Source: Granulosicoccus sp964352535 (GTDB lineage Bacteria > Pseudomonadota > Gammaproteobacteria > Granulosicoccales > Granulosicoccaceae). Taken from it: a stretch of 16,007 nucleotides of DNA. Location of the stretch: NCBI GenBank assembly GCA_964352535.1, contig CAYGSW010000131.1:1-16007 (forward strand), written 5' to 3'. Below the pieces are notes generated by a model. The model ran no database searches and had not been told where the DNA came from. It was given only the letters and a program-made list of their open reading frames with translations. This document shows positions 14,700 through 16,007 of this stretch, one piece after another; within the stretch, counting starts at the first letter, position 1, and every line of letters starts with the position of its first letter. A program made the translations under genes and the position numbers.

Positions 14700-14730
14700 T
14701 TGACTCAGGCAAGGTTGCTAAAAGTACAAT
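14700..14730 (+). promoter_or_regulatory. Candidate sigma-70 promoter for methyltransferase copy 2
   Basis: TTGACT (14700-14705) and TACAAT (14725-14730) are good hexamers, but their 19-base spacer is longer than the ideal 17. Transcription would start near 14737, leaving a leader of about 45 bases before the ATG at 14782. Confidence 0.4.
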
Positions 14731-14765
14731 GGCCATCAACAGTCCCAACATCTGACGAAGTAATC

Positions 14766-14770
14766 AGGAG
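14766..14770 (+). promoter_or_regulatory. Ribosome binding site of methyltransferase copy 2
   Basis: AGGAG at 14766-14770 lies 11 bases before the ATG at 14782. It is the clearest evidence for that start. Confidence 0.5.
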
Positions 14771-14781
14771 TCGAATTTTAA

Positions 14782-15957
14782 ATGTCTGCAAACTCTCCGA
14801 GACCAGCGCACCACGACATGATGCCTGAGTTGGCCCACGACGAAGAAAGCCGCCAGGGCTTCGTGCGCAGCATGCGCAGAATCATTACCTCCCGACTGAC
14901 TCCAGGCCACCAGGCGGTTTACAACGCCCGAGTACTGCCAAAAGTCCTGCAGGCGCAGGGTCATGAGCCCGCACATCGGGACGAAATCACCCCGGCGATG
15001 AAAGCAGACCCCTACCATCAAATGTGGAGTTCACTGCTGCGCAATACTCAGGAGTTGATGTGGGAATCCATCATCCCGGGGGTGGAACGGCAGGCTGACA
15101 ATCTCAATCAGCGCTTTATTGAGCAAAAGTCTCGAGCTGATGCATTGGGTTCGCTGACTCTCAACCCTGAGCTGGAACTGCCATCCTACGCCCGTAAGAT
15201 TGACTACCACACCATGCCGGGTGGCTATTTGTCAGAAACCTCAGACGATGATGTCACTTCCGGGGCGTTGTATGAGCAGAGTATTCATCTTTATATGATG
15301 GGTGGGCTGGGGGACTATAACGATGGGATTGGAGAAATGCTCAGCGCCTATATGTTGAGCAAATATCCTGACCTGAAGCCCCAGCGTATTTTGGACATGG
15401 GTTGCACCATTGGACATAGCACCGGGCCGTACACGGAAAAGTACCCGGACGCAGAAGTTCATGGTATCGACCTATGCGCGCCGCTTTTGCGCTATGGCTT
15501 TGCGCGCAGTCAGTCCATGGGAAAAGCCATTCATTTTTCCCAGCAAAATGCCGAATGCACCGACTTTGAGGACAACTCCTTCGACCTGATTGTGTCCCAT
15601 ATAATGATGCACGAAACCTCAACCGCCGCGGTTAAGAACATTCTAAAAGAGTGCCGCCGGTTAGTTCGTCCAGGTGGCGTGGTTGCGCACCTGGAGATGC
15701 TGCCATTTTCTAAAAAAACCGTGTTGCAGCAGTACCTGACGGACTGGGACAGTCGCAATAACAACGAGCCATTTATCGGCCGCTTGAATGAACTGGATAT
15801 GGCTGAGCTGCTTAGTAAGGCCGGCTTTAGCGATGAAGAACTGTTCGTAGACTTTGTTCCCATCGATTTCCAGAAACGCGATAAGAGTAGTATTGACTAC
15901 GCCCATTTGATTGGCGCTGAACGTCATATCTTTGGTGCTCAGGCCTCACTCGCCTAG
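14782..15957 (+). CDS. Class I SAM-dependent methyltransferase, copy 2
   Basis: A 391-residue paralogue of the protein at 8080-9216. The same architecture is visible: an N-terminal region of about 200 residues with HDEE..QGFVRS, YHQMWSSLLR.TQE and GVERQ, then a SAM-binding domain with RILDMGCTIGH (202-212), YPDAEVHGID (221-230), HFSQQNAE, SFDLIVSHIMMHET and LVRPGGVVAHLE. The glycine loop again reads GCTIGH, so this is a family trait and not a single mutation. Compared with copy 1 it has a longer N-terminus, a short insertion before ALGSLTLNPEL, and a different C-terminal tail ending HIFGAQASLA. It is preceded by a plausible promoter and AGGAG. The substrate is unknown; the divergence suggests the two copies act on different substrates or at different steps. 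Confidence 0.88.
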   Translation: MSANSPRPAHHDMMPELAHDEESRQGFVRSMRRIITSRLTPGHQAVYNARVLPKVLQAQGHEPAHRDEITPAMKADPYHQMWSSLLRNTQELMWESIIPGVERQADNLNQRFIEQKSRADALGSLTLNPELELPSYARKIDYHTMPGGYLSETSDDDVTSGALYEQSIHLYMMGGLGDYNDGIGEMLSAYMLSKYPDLKPQRILDMGCTIGHSTGPYTEKYPDAEVHGIDLCAPLLRYGFARSQSMGKAIHFSQQNAECTDFEDNSFDLIVSHIMMHETSTAAVKNILKECRRLVRPGGVVAHLEMLPFSKKTVLQQYLTDWDSRNNNEPFIGRLNELDMAELLSKAGFSDEELFVDFVPIDFQKRDKSSIDYAHLIGAERHIFGAQASLA

Positions 15958-16007
15958 CCCGCATTATTCATGAAGGTCGGATGGCTGGTCTCAGCTGGCG
16001 AGTCCAG

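Noticed and set aside
15958..16007. Start of a further gene at the right edge (ATG at 15972, or the ATG in GGATGGCTGG with GAAGG upstream)
   Set aside because: Only about a dozen codons are available, neither resembles the small protein that follows copy 1, and no call can be supported.
1..16007. Mobile element, CRISPR, tRNA or rRNA
   Set aside because: No transposase or integrase, no regularly spaced repeats, and no cloverleaf or rRNA-like sequence was seen on either strand.

Overview
The window is 16 kb of protein-dense chromosomal DNA of moderate GC, probably from a marine or aquatic proteobacterium, most likely gammaproteobacterial. That placement is inference from gene style: a long TonB-dependent receptor with an EEIVVTA box, a Spinster-type MFS carrier, and a Tat-exported molybdenum hydroxylase subunit of the IorB type. 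No rRNA, tRNA, IS element, CRISPR array or phage gene was seen, and no gene-free stretch reaches 300 bases.

Layout. (1) 119-2323, minus: Tat-exported, xanthine-dehydrogenase-family molybdopterin-binding subunit without a visible 2Fe-2S partner. (2) 2474-7958, plus: an apparently complete coenzyme F420 operon in the order F420:NADP reductase (fno/npdG), cofC, fused cofGH (fbiC), cofE, cofD. Each gene overlaps the next by 4 to about 8 bases. (3) 8080-9604, plus: a class I SAM methyltransferase followed 28 bases later by a small helical protein of unknown function. (4) 14554 down to 9618, minus: a second copy of the small protein, then a TonB-dependent receptor, an exported VOC-fold protein and an MFS transporter, probably one transcription unit or two adjacent ones. 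(5) 14782-15957, plus: a second copy of the methyltransferase, divergent from the second small protein.

How it fits together. FbiC makes the deazaflavin FO. CofC activates a three-carbon phospho-acid with GTP, CofD joins it to FO, and CofE adds glutamates. The reductase then exchanges hydride between NADPH and F420. CofE lacks the nitroreductase-like domain that is fused to it in mycobacterial FbiB, so which F420 variant is made is open. Apart from the reductase, no F420-using enzyme is visible.

The right half is the less explained part. A methyltransferase plus a roughly 115-residue partner occurs twice, as paralogous pairs bracketing an outer-membrane receptor, a probable periplasmic ligand-binding protein and an inner-membrane carrier. 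This looks like an uptake and modification locus for an unidentified compound. That reading is inferred from context; the duplication is directly visible.
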